Shown: positions 7,913 to 17,808, counted from the first letter of the stretch. The stretch: DNA of 39,471 bases from Actinomycetes bacterium (GCA_021809105.1 JAKBAM010000023.1:1-39471); one strand, 5' to 3'. Notes: generated by a model from the sequence alone, not told the origin. Numbers and translations are program-made.

Positions 7913-8980
7913 TTGGGCACTTTGCCGTTGATCGAAGTCCAACGACGCCAGGCCCGCCAGGCCCTGCCGCCGGAGGTGGTCGCCTACGTCGAAGCCGGGT
8001 CCTGGGCGGAGATAACCGCCGGGGAGGCCGTAGACGCGTGGCGCCAGATCCGCCTTCGTCCCCGGGTGCTGCGCGACGTGTCCCGCCCGGACCTGTCGAC
8101 GACCATCCTTGGTGCCCCCCTGGCGGCTCCGCTGCTGAGCGCTCCGAGCGCCTACCACGGGCTGCTCCACCCCGACGGCGAGGTGGCCACCGCGGCGGGG
8201 GTGGCCGCCGCTGGGACGCTACTGGTGTTGTCGTCGCGTTCGTCGGCCGGCATCGAGGAGGTGGCGGCCGCGGCGGGAGCTTGGTGGTACCAGGTCTACG
8301 TGCTCGCCGACCGTGTCCTCACCGCGCAGCTCGTCAAGCGAGCCGCACGAGCCGGGGCCGGCGCTCTGGTACTCACCGGCGATACGCCCGTCACCGGAAC
8401 CAAGCCGAGGGCGCCGGCCATCCCGTTGCCCGCCGGCCTCCGACATGCCAACACCGGACGGCACATGGCAGCAGGGGTGCTCGCCGACGAAGGGGCCGCT
8501 CTCGCGGCCACCACTCAAGACGCCTCGGTCGGTCCGGAGGCGATCGGCTGGCTGGCAGACCTCTCAGGCCTTCCCGTCCTGGTCAAAGGGGTCTTGCGGG
8601 ACGATGACGCAGCTATGTGCATCGAGGCGGGGGCGGCCGGGCTCATCGTCTCCAACCACGGCGGCCGCCAGCTGGACCAGGCGGTCGCCACGGCCGACGC
8701 CTTGGTCGAGGTGGTGGAGGCCGCCGCGGGCCGGGTCCCGGTGATAGTCGACGGCGGCGTCCACGACGGTGTTGCGGCGCTCAGCGCTCTGGCTCTCGGT
8801 GCCTCTGCAGTCATGGTGGGGCGCCCGGTCCAATGGGCCTTGGCCGCCGGCGGCGCCGCCGGCGTCGAGCAGCTCTTCGCCGAGTTGAGCGCTGACCTAC
8901 GCCGCGCCATGGTCCTCGCCGGGGCCGGCACGTTGGCCGACCTGGGCCGGTCCCTCGTGTGGGCCGATCCCGGCCGGTAG
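7913..8980 (+). CDS. FMN-dependent alpha-hydroxy-acid oxidase/dehydrogenase
   Basis: A TIM-barrel flavoprotein of about 355 aa, normal for the L-lactate dehydrogenase/glycolate oxidase family. Visible motifs are YQVYV, the LTGDTPV strand, VKGV with the FMN-binding lysine, SNHGGRQLD with the catalytic histidine and substrate-binding arginine, and DGGVHDG followed by GASAVMVGRP for FMN phosphate binding. It oxidises a 2-hydroxy acid to a 2-oxo acid; lactate, glycolate, mandelate or a longer acid cannot be told apart by eye. The start is uncertain. TTG 7913 has GAGGGA at 7901-7906 six bases upstream; TTG 7922 and TTG 7928 are alternatives. The frame stays open to 7736, overlapping the divergent DoxX gene, and that part is not credible. 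Confidence 0.85.
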   Translation: MGTLPLIEVQRRQARQALPPEVVAYVEAGSWAEITAGEAVDAWRQIRLRPRVLRDVSRPDLSTTILGAPLAAPLLSAPSAYHGLLHPDGEVATAAGVAAAGTLLVLSSRSSAGIEEVAAAAGAWWYQVYVLADRVLTAQLVKRAARAGAGALVLTGDTPVTGTKPRAPAIPLPAGLRHANTGRHMAAGVLADEGAALAATTQDASVGPEAIGWLADLSGLPVLVKGVLRDDDAAMCIEAGAAGLIVSNHGGRQLDQAVATADALVEVVEAAAGRVPVIVDGGVHDGVAALSALALGASAVMVGRPVQWALAAGGAAGVEQLFAELSADLRRAMVLAGAGTLADLGRSLVWADPGR

Positions 8981-9008
8981 CGCTGGCGCCGGCGACCGCG
9001 GACGGCCC

Positions 9009-10925
9009 TCACGCCTCCCAGAGGCGTTGACGCAGCCCCGACGCCCTGGCCACGGGCCGCCCGATGGCGCTTCGAACGACCGTCTCGGGACCGACCACCG
9101 TCACCCGCCTTCGGGCCCGGGTGATCGCTGTGTAGAGGAGCTCGCGGGTGACTATCGGCCCGTCCACATCGGGCACGACGACGATCACCTCGTCGAACTG
9201 TGATCCCTGGCTCTTGTGGATCGTCATCGCGTGCAGGGTCTGGACAGCGCGAAGTCGTGCGGGAGCCACTTCCCGGACTACTCCGCGCCGCTCGAACACT
9301 GCGATCGTGTCGCCGCCAGCGGCGGCCACGACCACCCCGGTATCGCCGTTGTAGAGCTGCAGCTCATGGTCGTTCTCGGTAACGAGGAGGGGGCGACCGG
9401 CATACCACACCCCGCCCGAGCCATAGCCGGCTACCTCGGACCCCAGCCAACGCTCGATGCGCTCGTTCCACGCCGCAAGCCCGGAAGGGCCCTGGCGGTG
9501 CGCGCAAAGGACTCGCAGCCCCCCCATGGCCTCGATGGCATCGAGTCTCCTCCCCTGCGCTGCCGCCAGGACCAGCGCAGCTCCGTGGACCACCACGTCC
9601 TTGCGGACGCCGCCGAGATCGTCGTCGGCCAGCCAACGCAGCTCCGGGGCTCCGGACCGGAGCAATCTGCACGCCTCGGTGCCGTCACCGCCCGCCACCG
9701 CGGATGCCAGGGCGGCGATGGCGCCGCCGAAGCGGTGGACCCGGTCCAGTACGACGATGCCGTCCCCTATCGACACGGCCGCGTCCGGATCGACGGCCGG
9801 TACGGGCATCCCGGTCACCTCCCTAAGGCGCCGCCGGGCGGCGGCGCGCATGCGCATGCCCGTCGCGGCGGGGCCGACGATGTCGCCGAGGACCGCTCCG
9901 GCCTCGACCGACGCCAGCTGCTGGGGATCGCCGATCAATATGAGGCGGGCGCCAGGGCGTACCGCGTCCACCAGCTTCGCCATCAGCGACAGCGACAGCA
10001 TCGACGTCTCGTCCACCACCACAACGTCGTGGGGCAGGCGGTTGCCGCTGTCGTGGCGAAATCGGCTGGCGCTGTCAGGGCGCCAACCCAGCAGTCGGTG
10101 CAGGGTAGAGGCGCCCAAGTCGCGCAGCCGGCACCGTACGGCGTCGGAGACCTCGAGCCGGCCAGCTTCGTAGTGGACCGCCTCGGCCAGCCGCGCCGCC
10201 GCCTTGCCGGTGGGGGCTGCCAGGGCGATCCGCAATGCTGCGCCGCCGGTGACCGCCGCCTGCTCCTCCAGCAGAGCGAGGATCCGGGCCACTGTCGTGG
10301 TCTTCCCGGTCCCGGGACCGCCAGCGATGACCGAGATTCGACCGGTGACGGCGGCTGCCGCCGCTAGGCGCTGCATGTCGGGCCGAGATGTGGGGTCGCC
10401 GAAAAGCCGGCGTAGCCCCTCGGCGAGCACCCCGGCGTCGACCTCGTCCAGGGGCCAGGACGCCCGGGCGGCAAGATCGGCAGCCACCTGGCATTCCTGG
10501 CGCCAGTAGCGGTCCAGGTACAACCGTGTGCCGACCAGGCGGAGGGGCCGGACCCCGTCCCAGTCGTCCCCGAGCGCCACCATCTCCGATCTGGCCAGGG
10601 CGCCCAGCCATTCGAGAGGCGCCGGCCAGGGCAGGCCGGCGAGGTCGGCCCCGGGGTCGATGTCGCTGGTGGCTGTCCGGGCCACCGAGGCCAGGTCGAC
10701 GCACACGTGCCCGAGGCGCACAGCACGCACAGCGAAGGCTGCGCCGAGCAACGCGTGAGGATGGGCTTCCTCGCCCGGTTCGGTGAGGGCCGCCAGGCGC
10801 CGGGCGACGTGAACGTCGGGACTGGTGAGGACGGCCACCTCGTTCCACACCTCGAGCGACGCGGGAGCTCCCGTCGCCCGCCGGGGGTCGGCGCGGTCGA
10901 GCGCGGGCGAGGCGGCGGCGCTCAC
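9009..10925 (-). CDS. recD: exodeoxyribonuclease V alpha subunit RecD
   Basis: A 638-aa superfamily 1B 5'-3' helicase subunit of RecBCD, similar in length to E. coli RecD. Motifs in order: Walker A GGPGTGKTTT, VVVDETSML (Walker B), LIGDPQQLASVEAG, the C-terminal TIHKSQGSQFDE and the arginine-finger motif LLYTAITRARRRV. The N-terminal domain that contacts RecC is present (about 1-160). GTG 10925 overlaps the recB stop in a GTGA arrangement, implying translational coupling. It is the last gene of the recC-recB-recD operon. In the complex RecD drives unwinding on the 5'-ended strand and is needed for processive degradation. Confidence 0.96.
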   Translation of the reverse strand: MSAAASPALDRADPRRATGAPASLEVWNEVAVLTSPDVHVARRLAALTEPGEEAHPHALLGAAFAVRAVRLGHVCVDLASVARTATSDIDPGADLAGLPWPAPLEWLGALARSEMVALGDDWDGVRPLRLVGTRLYLDRYWRQECQVAADLAARASWPLDEVDAGVLAEGLRRLFGDPTSRPDMQRLAAAAAVTGRISVIAGGPGTGKTTTVARILALLEEQAAVTGGAALRIALAAPTGKAAARLAEAVHYEAGRLEVSDAVRCRLRDLGASTLHRLLGWRPDSASRFRHDSGNRLPHDVVVVDETSMLSLSLMAKLVDAVRPGARLILIGDPQQLASVEAGAVLGDIVGPAATGMRMRAAARRRLREVTGMPVPAVDPDAAVSIGDGIVVLDRVHRFGGAIAALASAVAGGDGTEACRLLRSGAPELRWLADDDLGGVRKDVVVHGAALVLAAAQGRRLDAIEAMGGLRVLCAHRQGPSGLAAWNERIERWLGSEVAGYGSGGVWYAGRPLLVTENDHELQLYNGDTGVVVAAAGGDTIAVFERRGVVREVAPARLRAVQTLHAMTIHKSQGSQFDEVIVVVPDVDGPIVTRELLYTAITRARRRVTVVGPETVVRSAIGRPVARASGLRQRLWEA

Positions 10926-13900
10926 TGACGCTCACCGGCGTCGATGAGGTCCGACATCTCCACCACCAACTCGGGCGACGGCATCCAGGCGAACACGCCG
11001 CACGGGCTGCCGTCGATCACGGGGGTGGCCGCACCGGCCATCCCTCGGAGGAACAGGTAGAGCACCCCCCCGAGATGCACGGCTGGGTCGTATCCCTCCA
11101 GGCGCCAGCGCAAGTAGCGGTGTAGAGCCACCGTGTAGAGCACCGCTTGGAGGGGGTAGTGCTCGGCCACCATGGCCTCACGGAGGCGACTGGCCCGGTA
11201 GTGCCAGGTGGTGAGGCGCTCGCCGGGGGGGCCCAGCCAGTTGGTCTTGTAGTCAACGACGACGTAGCGGGTGGAGCCTCCAGCCGGCACCCTGACCACG
11301 AGATCGATGCTGCCGGTCAGGTAGCCCCGCAGGACCTGGGACATAGCCGGTTCGTCGAGGCGGTCGGGATACCCCGCCAAGGGATCTCCGGCTCCGAGGT
11401 GGCGGCGCAGGCATGCGGCGATATCGGTCACGGCGAGAGCGGCGCCCGGTCGGTCGCCGCCCACCATCGGCAGCTCGAAACTCAGCTCGTCGAGGCGGTC
11501 GCCCGTGCCCACATCGCGAAGTCGGCGCCCTCCCACGAGGGGACCCAAGGGGGTCTCGATCACTGCCGCCAGCGCTATCGGGAGGCCGGCCAGGCTGGGC
11601 TGGTCCTGGACCCCGGTGACCTCGGCGACATGCCTCACCAGTTCCGCCCGCAGGTCCGGCGCTGAGAAGTCCACCGACTCGCACACCGCATGGACTGTGA
11701 TGCCGAACGCGGCGCCGGCTGGCAGGTCGGCCATCGGCGAGCCGAGACCCGCCATCACCCCGGAGCGATCCTCCTCGAAAGGTCCGGCGGGCTCGGACGG
11801 CTCGTCGGCGACGCCGGGCACCTCGGACTCGCTTGCGACCGCGGCGCTCCGACCGGCCGCGTGGGCGCCGGCGGTGAGGCCGGTGTAAGAGGACCTCCCC
11901 CAGGCGACGTCGAGGGTCCGCGTGAACACCCCCACCCCGAGATCGGACGGCCTCGAGTCGCCTGACCGGAAGGGCTTCGCGCTGGGTGGCCCGACGCGCT
12001 CGACCGAGATCGTGCCAGCCGACCGAGCAGCCAACTCCGCCATGCGCGCCTCGACTGCGTCGTCATCCTTCGGGACCTGAGCCGGTCGCGGAGACATAGA
12101 ACCGTCCGGCGCCCGTCCGAGGATGAAGCGGGCCAGCGGGGCATTGGTGGTCTCGTGACCGGTGACCCACCAGGCCACGACCTGGTGGCGGGCGCGGGTA
12201 AAGGCTACGTAGGCCTGGCGCAAGTCTTCCCCGCGGCGTTCCTCGGCGGCTCGAGCCCGGTGGCGTGACCAGTCGTCGGGACGCTCGCCCCCGACGTCGA
12301 TAGTACGGCGGTCATCAGCGTCGGGGTCGTGGTACAGAGGCATGGAGTCCCCGTCGGGAAAGGCGTGCCAAAGGTACGGGAGGTAGACGATCGGGTACTC
12401 GAGACCTTTGCTCCGGTGCACGGTCTGGATCTGTACGGCTGCCTCATCGGACTCCAGGCGCCGGCTCCGCTCTTCTGCAGCCGTGTCAGAGCCAGCGTCC
12501 TCGATGCGGTCGCGAAGCCAGGAGGTGATGGCCCGCCCGCCGGCGCCGGAGGTCGTGGCCTCGGCATGGAGCAGCTCCGCGACGTGGCGCAGGTCGGTGA
12601 GCCGGCGCTCGCCTCCGGTGCAAGCCAGCTCCCTGGCGACCAGGTCCTCTTCGCTGGCCACCGTCTCGGCGAGAGCGGCGACACCCTGCTCGGCGAGGAC
12701 GGCCGCCCACCGGTGGATGGTGGCCTGCAAGCGGTCCAGCTCGCCGCTCGACGCCCCCACCAACGTGGTCGAGCCCCAGCCGATGAACGGCGTCAATGCC
12801 GCGGCCCGGGCCCGGGCGGAAGCGGCCGGCTGCTCCAGCGACTCCAGGAGGGTCAGCCAGTGGGCCGCTGCGGGGGTGGAGAAGACGCTGCCGCCCCCTG
12901 CGACGACCGCCGGCACCCCGACTCGTTCCAGTGCCGCCTGGATCGTCACCGCCTCGTGGTTGGTCCGCACCAGGACCGCGACGTCCCCACAGGCGACCGG
13001 GCGCTGCCCGGTTCCATCCGGGAGGCCGGCCAGACCGGCAGGACCCTCGGTGATCACCGCCTCGGAGGACACCAGGGCGGTGATGTCGGCAGCCAGATCG
13101 GCGGCGACGACGGCGCGTGCACTGTCGACCTGTGCCCAGCCGCTCTTGGCCGTCCGCTCCACCAGGCCGTCGTCGCGGTGCACGAGGCGCAACCTGAGCG
13201 GGACGGCGACCGGAGCGCCGACCAGCCGGCAAGAGTTGTGCCCGGGGGAGGCGGTCACCTTCCGGTAGGGGATGTCGGGATGGCCGAGGGTGGCGCCCGC
13301 CATCACCGCGTCGAGAGCGTCGAGGAGCGGTTGGTCGCTGCGCCAGTTGGTCGAAAGGGTGAAAGCCTGGCGGGCCTTGGCCTTGGCGGCCAGATAGGTC
13401 CACACGTCAGCCCCCCGGAAGCTGTAGATCGCCTGCTTGGGGTCTCCGATCAGCAGCAACGGAATGTCGCCTTCGGCGAACGCCCGATAGAAGATGGCCC
13501 ATTGCCGCTGGTCGGTGTCCTGGAACTCGTCTACGAGCGCCACGGCATAGCGGTCCCGGAGTCTCTGGACGGCGATCTCGCCCGAAGGCCCCTCCAGCGA
13601 GGCGGCGAGCCTGGCGATCTGGTCGTCCCACCCGATCGTACCGGCCCTCCTGGAGCGCCGGACCACCTCGTCCCGGCCACGGGCGGCCAGGCTGCGTCGT
13701 AGGCCCTCGGTCGTGTCGCGTCCGGCACCGACCGGCTCCAAGAAGGCATCGCGGTTGGCCACCGCGACGGCCACGATCTGGCGGGCATCCCGGTGGCGGA
13801 ACGTCGGGCGCTCTGCGGAACGAAACTTTCGCAGGTAGAGGTCATCGGTGACCTCCCTCACCAGCGCGTCGTTGTCTTCGACGAAGCGCAGGTCACGGCC

Positions 13901-14374
13901 ACAGTCCGCGGCCGTGCCCAGGCCGGTCAACATCTGCTCGCAGAACCCGTGGATGGTCGCGATGGTCGCGGCGTCGAAGTCCGCCGACGCCGCAGCCAGG
14001 TTCTGGAGCCGGGCGTGCGTCTCCTCCGCGGTGCCGGCCGCGAGGAGATCGATCAGCTCGTCACCGGTGGACACGGGCGGGGCCGCGGAGGCGGACGGGG
14101 TTGCGCCGGCCCCTGGGGGGCAGAGGACAGAGCGGAGGCCGGCCTCGGTGGCGGCCAATCGGGCCCGCACCCTCTCCCGCAACTCCCCGGTCGCACTGCG
14201 GGTGAAGGTGACGACCAGCAGCCGGTCGATAGGGACCCCGGCCGCCAGATAGCGGACGGCCAGGCTGGCGATGGTGCTGGTCTTCCCGGTCCCCGCCGAC
14301 GCCTCCAGCAACGTGACCCCGGACGGCAGATCGATGGAGAGATCGAACGGCCGCAGCTCGTCGAACCTCGTCAA
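10922..14374 (-). CDS. recB: exodeoxyribonuclease V beta subunit RecB
   Basis: A 1150-aa UvrD-like 3'-5' helicase with a C-terminal nuclease. It has Walker A EASAGTGKTSTIA, VTFTRSATGELRERVR, Walker B LVDEFQDTD, GDPKQAIYSFRGADV, and TVHRSKGLEYPIVY. The RecB nuclease core is present: GSIDLVVRV followed by YVVVDYKTNWLG, with the catalytic aspartates and lysine. TTG 14374 is the likely start: GGAGGT lies six bases upstream and the TTG overlaps the recC stop as TTGA. An ATG at 14407 and a frame start at 14452 lie further inside recC and lack such a signal. RecB supplies the single nuclease active site of the complex for double-strand break processing. Confidence 0.96.
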   Translation of the reverse strand: MTRFDELRPFDLSIDLPSGVTLLEASAGTGKTSTIASLAVRYLAAGVPIDRLLVVTFTRSATGELRERVRARLAATEAGLRSVLCPPGAGATPSASAAPPVSTGDELIDLLAAGTAEETHARLQNLAAASADFDAATIATIHGFCEQMLTGLGTAADCGRDLRFVEDNDALVREVTDDLYLRKFRSAERPTFRHRDARQIVAVAVANRDAFLEPVGAGRDTTEGLRRSLAARGRDEVVRRSRRAGTIGWDDQIARLAASLEGPSGEIAVQRLRDRYAVALVDEFQDTDQRQWAIFYRAFAEGDIPLLLIGDPKQAIYSFRGADVWTYLAAKAKARQAFTLSTNWRSDQPLLDALDAVMAGATLGHPDIPYRKVTASPGHNSCRLVGAPVAVPLRLRLVHRDDGLVERTAKSGWAQVDSARAVVAADLAADITALVSSEAVITEGPAGLAGLPDGTGQRPVACGDVAVLVRTNHEAVTIQAALERVGVPAVVAGGGSVFSTPAAAHWLTLLESLEQPAASARARAAALTPFIGWGSTTLVGASSGELDRLQATIHRWAAVLAEQGVAALAETVASEEDLVARELACTGGERRLTDLRHVAELLHAEATTSGAGGRAITSWLRDRIEDAGSDTAAEERSRRLESDEAAVQIQTVHRSKGLEYPIVYLPYLWHAFPDGDSMPLYHDPDADDRRTIDVGGERPDDWSRHRARAAEERRGEDLRQAYVAFTRARHQVVAWWVTGHETTNAPLARFILGRAPDGSMSPRPAQVPKDDDAVEARMAELAARSAGTISVERVGPPSAKPFRSGDSRPSDLGVGVFTRTLDVAWGRSSYTGLTAGAHAAGRSAAVASESEVPGVADEPSEPAGPFEEDRSGVMAGLGSPMADLPAGAAFGITVHAVCESVDFSAPDLRAELVRHVAEVTGVQDQPSLAGLPIALAAVIETPLGPLVGGRRLRDVGTGDRLDELSFELPMVGGDRPGAALAVTDIAACLRRHLGAGDPLAGYPDRLDEPAMSQVLRGYLTGSIDLVVRVPAGGSTRYVVVDYKTNWLGPPGERLTTWHYRASRLREAMVAEHYPLQAVLYTVALHRYLRWRLEGYDPAVHLGGVLYLFLRGMAGAATPVIDGSPCGVFAWMPSPELVVEMSDLIDAGERQ

Positions 14375-17300
14375 CTCAGGACCTCCAAGGCGAGCAAGCC
14401 GCCCCATAAGCGTTGAGCGAGGCAGCCTGCCCGGCTCGAATGATCCCCCCATCCGGCCTCGTCAGGTCGCGGAGGGTCGGCAGTGTAAAGGTCCCAGTCG
14501 AGGACGGCGCCATAGGCCAAGCGGTGCGCAGGGTCCCGGTCCTCGTGCGGGAATGGAGCGTTGAAGCCGGTCGCCCACTCCCGGCGGGCGGCCGCTTCCC
14601 CGTCACGGCCCCGAAGCGCCGACCCCGCCCACGCTGCTGCCGTCTTGGTCGCCAGCGGCAGCGGCTCGCGCATCCCGCGGAAGTAGAGGTCGACGATCGT
14701 CGCCAGCTCCCAGGTGGCCCGGTCGGCGCGAGATGCGGCGTCGGGGCCCAACGGCGGGATGCGGGCGACGGCGACGGTGCTCCCGTTGCCGGCCCGTCCG
14801 ATCGATCTGGCTGTCCAGGGCCGGGCGGGATGCGATGCGGTGAGGGCGAGCAAGCGGACCCACGCCGTCAAGCGGTGCTTGGCCCCGAGGCGGGAGTAGG
14901 TCACCGTGCGCACCTGGTCGCCGAACACGTCGCCCACCGTCCCAGCCAGCGTGCGCCCGCCTACCGGGGTGGTGACGTCGACCAGGCGGCCCCCGCACGG
15001 CGAGGCGCCCACCTCGGCGACCAGCGCCTCGATGGCCGGGGCCATCTCATCGAGCACCCGCCAGCCGAGACGCCCGGGCGGCAGCGATCCGCGGGCCAAC
15101 TCGGCGCGCACGCACTCATGGCCTCCGACGCCGGCCAGACGGGCGGCCAGGAGCCGGTCGCCGACCTGCCACTTCTCCAGAGCATCGAGCTCGATGGCGA
15201 CAGAATCGCCGGTCTCGATGCGCTCACCCCGAACGGTGACAGCCAGGCGCTGCCGGAGGAATGCTCGTACCGGATGCTCCACGAACCGCACCAAATCGTC
15301 CAGGGCCAAGGGATCCGGGCGCATCGTTGGCAGCAGGGCGACCAGGCCGTCGCGTGGCGGGTGGCGCGCGCGGCGGGCGGCCATGGCGCCGTGGAGGGCG
15401 GCCCGGTCGAAGCTCCAGGCCTCTCCCGGCAGCAGGGCCCCCGTCACGAAGCAACGCTCGTCGAACGGTTGGAGAGGGTGCTCGGTGACGACCTGGTCGC
15501 GGGGTCGGGTGCCACTGGACGCCACCGTGCGGTCCACCACGTCGAGGAGCTCACCCACTGGGACCGCCGGCGGCCGGACTGCGTTGGTTCGCTCGTCGCG
15601 GCCGGAATAGGTGATGACCAGCGTGTCCTCAGCAGCAAGGAGGGCGTCGAGCAGCAGCTGGCGATCCTCGTGGCGCGGGTCGCGGTCGCCAATGTGTCGG
15701 TCGCCAAGGCGTCGGTCGCCGCCGAGCAGGTCGTCACTGTCGGGGGTGGTCCGCCGGGGAAAAGCGCCGTCGTCGAGGCCGAGCAGGCACACGACCCTGT
15801 GGGGCACGGAGCGCATTGGGACGAGCGTGCACATCGTTAGGTGCCCGGTGCGAAAGTTGGCGCGGGTCGGCACGCCGCGCAGGCGGTCGGCGAGCAACGC
15901 CCGCACCTCGTCGGGCCTCAAGGTGATGGCTGCTCCACCGGGGCTGGCGGAGACCTGCTCCGCAACGTCGTCGAGGATCCGGGTCAGCTGGGTCCGTTGC
16001 CACTCCTCCGCCGGCGGGCACGCCATGAGGGCATCCGCGGCGGCGGCGATGGCCGCCAACCACTCTCCTACGGGATGAGCCACCGAGAAGGCCCGCAGAG
16101 CCTCCCCCGTCCGCTCCACCAGCTCGGCGACCCGGCCCGCGAGGTCGATGTCACCACTGTCCACATCGTCGAGTGGCAGCACACTGCCGACCAAGCCGTA
16201 CGGTGCCTCCGACATGGCGACACCGGTCAGTACCCGGTCCAGACCGGCGCGCCACGTGCCGTGGGCCACGTCGTCGAGGTGGTACGGCCTCCGCCAAGCC
16301 GCGTCCAGGCCCCAACGGACCCCGGAGGAGCGCACCCAGCCGTCCACCCGGGACAGCTCGTCGTCGTCGAACCCGAACCTGGCCCGGACCGGCGCGGTAC
16401 CGGCCAGGTCGAGCAGCTCCGATGCAGTGACCCGGCCAGCGGCCAGGTCCAGGAGCCGGCCCAGCGCGCCGAGCAGCGGGTTGGTCTGGCGCAGCGAACG
16501 GTCGGCCAGGCGGACGTGCAGGTCGGCACCGCCAGCGGCGCGGGCGGCCCCGAACGTGGCGTGGATGAGAGGAGCGAAGACCTCGATGTCGGGGCACATC
16601 ACGATGACGTCGCGCGGTTCGAGGGTGTCGTCGGCCGCCAGCAAGTGGACTATGGAGTCCCTCAGCACCTCGACCTGTCGCGCCCGCCCGTGGCAAGCGT
16701 GCACCTGCAGACTGCGGTCGCCGGGGGCTAGCAGCGGCCGGGGGCCGGCAGGTGACGAGTAGGGGCCTCCCACAACAGCTGGATCACGGTCGGAGCGCAC
16801 ATCCGCCTGGACCCGACCGAGCAGGGTTGTGCGCGCCGGCGGGTCGGGCATGGCATCTCCCGAGCGAGCGCCGACCGCCGTCAACACGGCCTGCATTTCC
16901 GTGGCGTCTCTCCCCCAGCTTCGCAGGAGCGGGTTGGCCGGGACCAGTGCGGGGTGGGAGCGCCGTTCGGGCCCGGATGGCCTGGATGGCCTGGATGGCC
17001 TGGATGGCTCTTCGCTCAGGCGCGCCCACAGGACCGGGGAGGGGTGCAGCAGCCACAGGTGCACTTCTCGGCCGCGCGCCAAGGCGGCGAGTAGCCGGAG
17101 GTAGGTTCCAGGCAATCGGGTCAGGCCGAACAGCGACACGCGCTCGGGGAGGTCGACCACGCCGGGATTCTCCGCCACGCGGACGCAAGCGAGCTCGAGT
17201 CGCTCGGCCGGGTCCGGCGCAGCGATGCGGGCTCGCAGCCGGCGCCACAGCTCCGCCTGCCAGGCCTCGTCGGCAGAGGCAGGTGCCTGGTCCCCCGCTG

Positions 17301-17778
17301 ACCAGGATTCCAGCAGCTCCGGGCGATGCACCCCGTAGCGGTCGAACAGGTCTGCTAGGTGGCGGACCGTGGAGAACCTTCGGGACCGCCGATCGTCCCC
17401 CTCGGCCGACCCGAGGTGCGCCGCCAGCGGGGCGAGCCACGATTCGCAGAGCGCCTCGTCGACCACGCCGAGCAGTGGCCACACCGACCGCTCGGCCGAC
17501 CATGGGTCATCGGCCGCTTCGATGCCGGTGGTCGCGGCCAGCGCGGCGCCCACCAAGGCACGCGGGAAGGGGAACTCCACGTTGGCGCAGACGCCGTCGG
17601 CTCGACCGGGTCGAGCTCCGAGGGCGGCCGATAGGCGCTGGGACAGCCACCTCTCGACGCCTCGGGTGGGCACGGCGACGATTTCGGGCGCGAACGGGTC
17701 CCCCACGGGGGACCGCAGCACCTCGGCGAGACCGGCCGCCAGAGCGTCACCCCTCGAGGCTCGGTGCAGGTGCAGCAT
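14371..17778 (-). CDS. recC: exodeoxyribonuclease V gamma subunit RecC
   Basis: A 1135-aa protein, close to E. coli RecC in length. The N-terminus (LHLHRASRGDALAAGL) and VPTRGVERWLSQRL are typical, as are ERVSLFGLTRLPGTYLRLL, DVIVMCPDIEVFAPLI, FRTGHLTMCTLVPMRSVPHRVVC and LGLDDGAFPR (listed in separate pieces). RecC is a catalytically inactive helicase/nuclease-like scaffold that scans for Chi and joins RecB to RecD. ATG 17778 has no Shine-Dalgarno; TACCGT ends seven bases upstream, so a leaderless mRNA is likely. A stretch of RPS repeats near residue 260 comes from a 9-base tandem repeat. First gene of the recCBD operon. Confidence 0.95.
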   Translation of the reverse strand: MLHLHRASRGDALAAGLAEVLRSPVGDPFAPEIVAVPTRGVERWLSQRLSAALGARPGRADGVCANVEFPFPRALVGAALAATTGIEAADDPWSAERSVWPLLGVVDEALCESWLAPLAAHLGSAEGDDRRSRRFSTVRHLADLFDRYGVHRPELLESWSAGDQAPASADEAWQAELWRRLRARIAAPDPAERLELACVRVAENPGVVDLPERVSLFGLTRLPGTYLRLLAALARGREVHLWLLHPSPVLWARLSEEPSRPSRPSRPSGPERRSHPALVPANPLLRSWGRDATEMQAVLTAVGARSGDAMPDPPARTTLLGRVQADVRSDRDPAVVGGPYSSPAGPRPLLAPGDRSLQVHACHGRARQVEVLRDSIVHLLAADDTLEPRDVIVMCPDIEVFAPLIHATFGAARAAGGADLHVRLADRSLRQTNPLLGALGRLLDLAAGRVTASELLDLAGTAPVRARFGFDDDELSRVDGWVRSSGVRWGLDAAWRRPYHLDDVAHGTWRAGLDRVLTGVAMSEAPYGLVGSVLPLDDVDSGDIDLAGRVAELVERTGEALRAFSVAHPVGEWLAAIAAAADALMACPPAEEWQRTQLTRILDDVAEQVSASPGGAAITLRPDEVRALLADRLRGVPTRANFRTGHLTMCTLVPMRSVPHRVVCLLGLDDGAFPRRTTPDSDDLLGGDRRLGDRHIGDRDPRHEDRQLLLDALLAAEDTLVITYSGRDERTNAVRPPAVPVGELLDVVDRTVASSGTRPRDQVVTEHPLQPFDERCFVTGALLPGEAWSFDRAALHGAMAARRARHPPRDGLVALLPTMRPDPLALDDLVRFVEHPVRAFLRQRLAVTVRGERIETGDSVAIELDALEKWQVGDRLLAARLAGVGGHECVRAELARGSLPPGRLGWRVLDEMAPAIEALVAEVGASPCGGRLVDVTTPVGGRTLAGTVGDVFGDQVRTVTYSRLGAKHRLTAWVRLLALTASHPARPWTARSIGRAGNGSTVAVARIPPLGPDAASRADRATWELATIVDLYFRGMREPLPLATKTAAAWAGSALRGRDGEAAARREWATGFNAPFPHEDRDPAHRLAYGAVLDWDLYTADPPRPDEAGWGDHSSRAGCLAQRLWGGLLALEVLS
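16975..17010. repeat. 9-base tandem repeat inside recC
   Basis: Three exact copies of GGATGGCCT and a fourth diverged copy run head to tail. On the coding (minus) strand they encode a proline-serine-arginine run in a probable surface loop of RecC. The unit length is a multiple of three, so copy changes keep frame. Confidence 0.9.
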
Positions 17779-17785
17779 GGCAGCG

Positions 17786-17791
17786 ACGGTA
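17786..17791 (-). promoter_or_regulatory. -10 box of leaderless recC promoter
   Basis: On the minus strand TACCGT ends seven bases before the recC ATG at 17778. It lies in the 30-base gap after the lipoprotein gene, so recCBD can be transcribed independently of that gene. Confidence 0.55.
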
Positions 17792-17808
17792 CCGGAGGGT
17801 TGCGACGC

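Noticed and set aside
12329..13702. Long plus-strand open frames inside recB (and similar ones inside recC and recD)
   Set aside because: They are shadows of the minus-strand recBCD genes: biased composition, no domain, no start signals.
14375..14452. Earlier recB starts within recC
   Set aside because: ATG 14407 and the frame start at 14452 lack ribosome sites, while TTG 14374 has GGAGGT at ideal spacing and a stop-start overlap.
16975..17010. CRISPR array
   Set aside because: Units are 9 bases, head to tail, without spacers, and lie inside recC. No CRISPR array was seen anywhere in the window.
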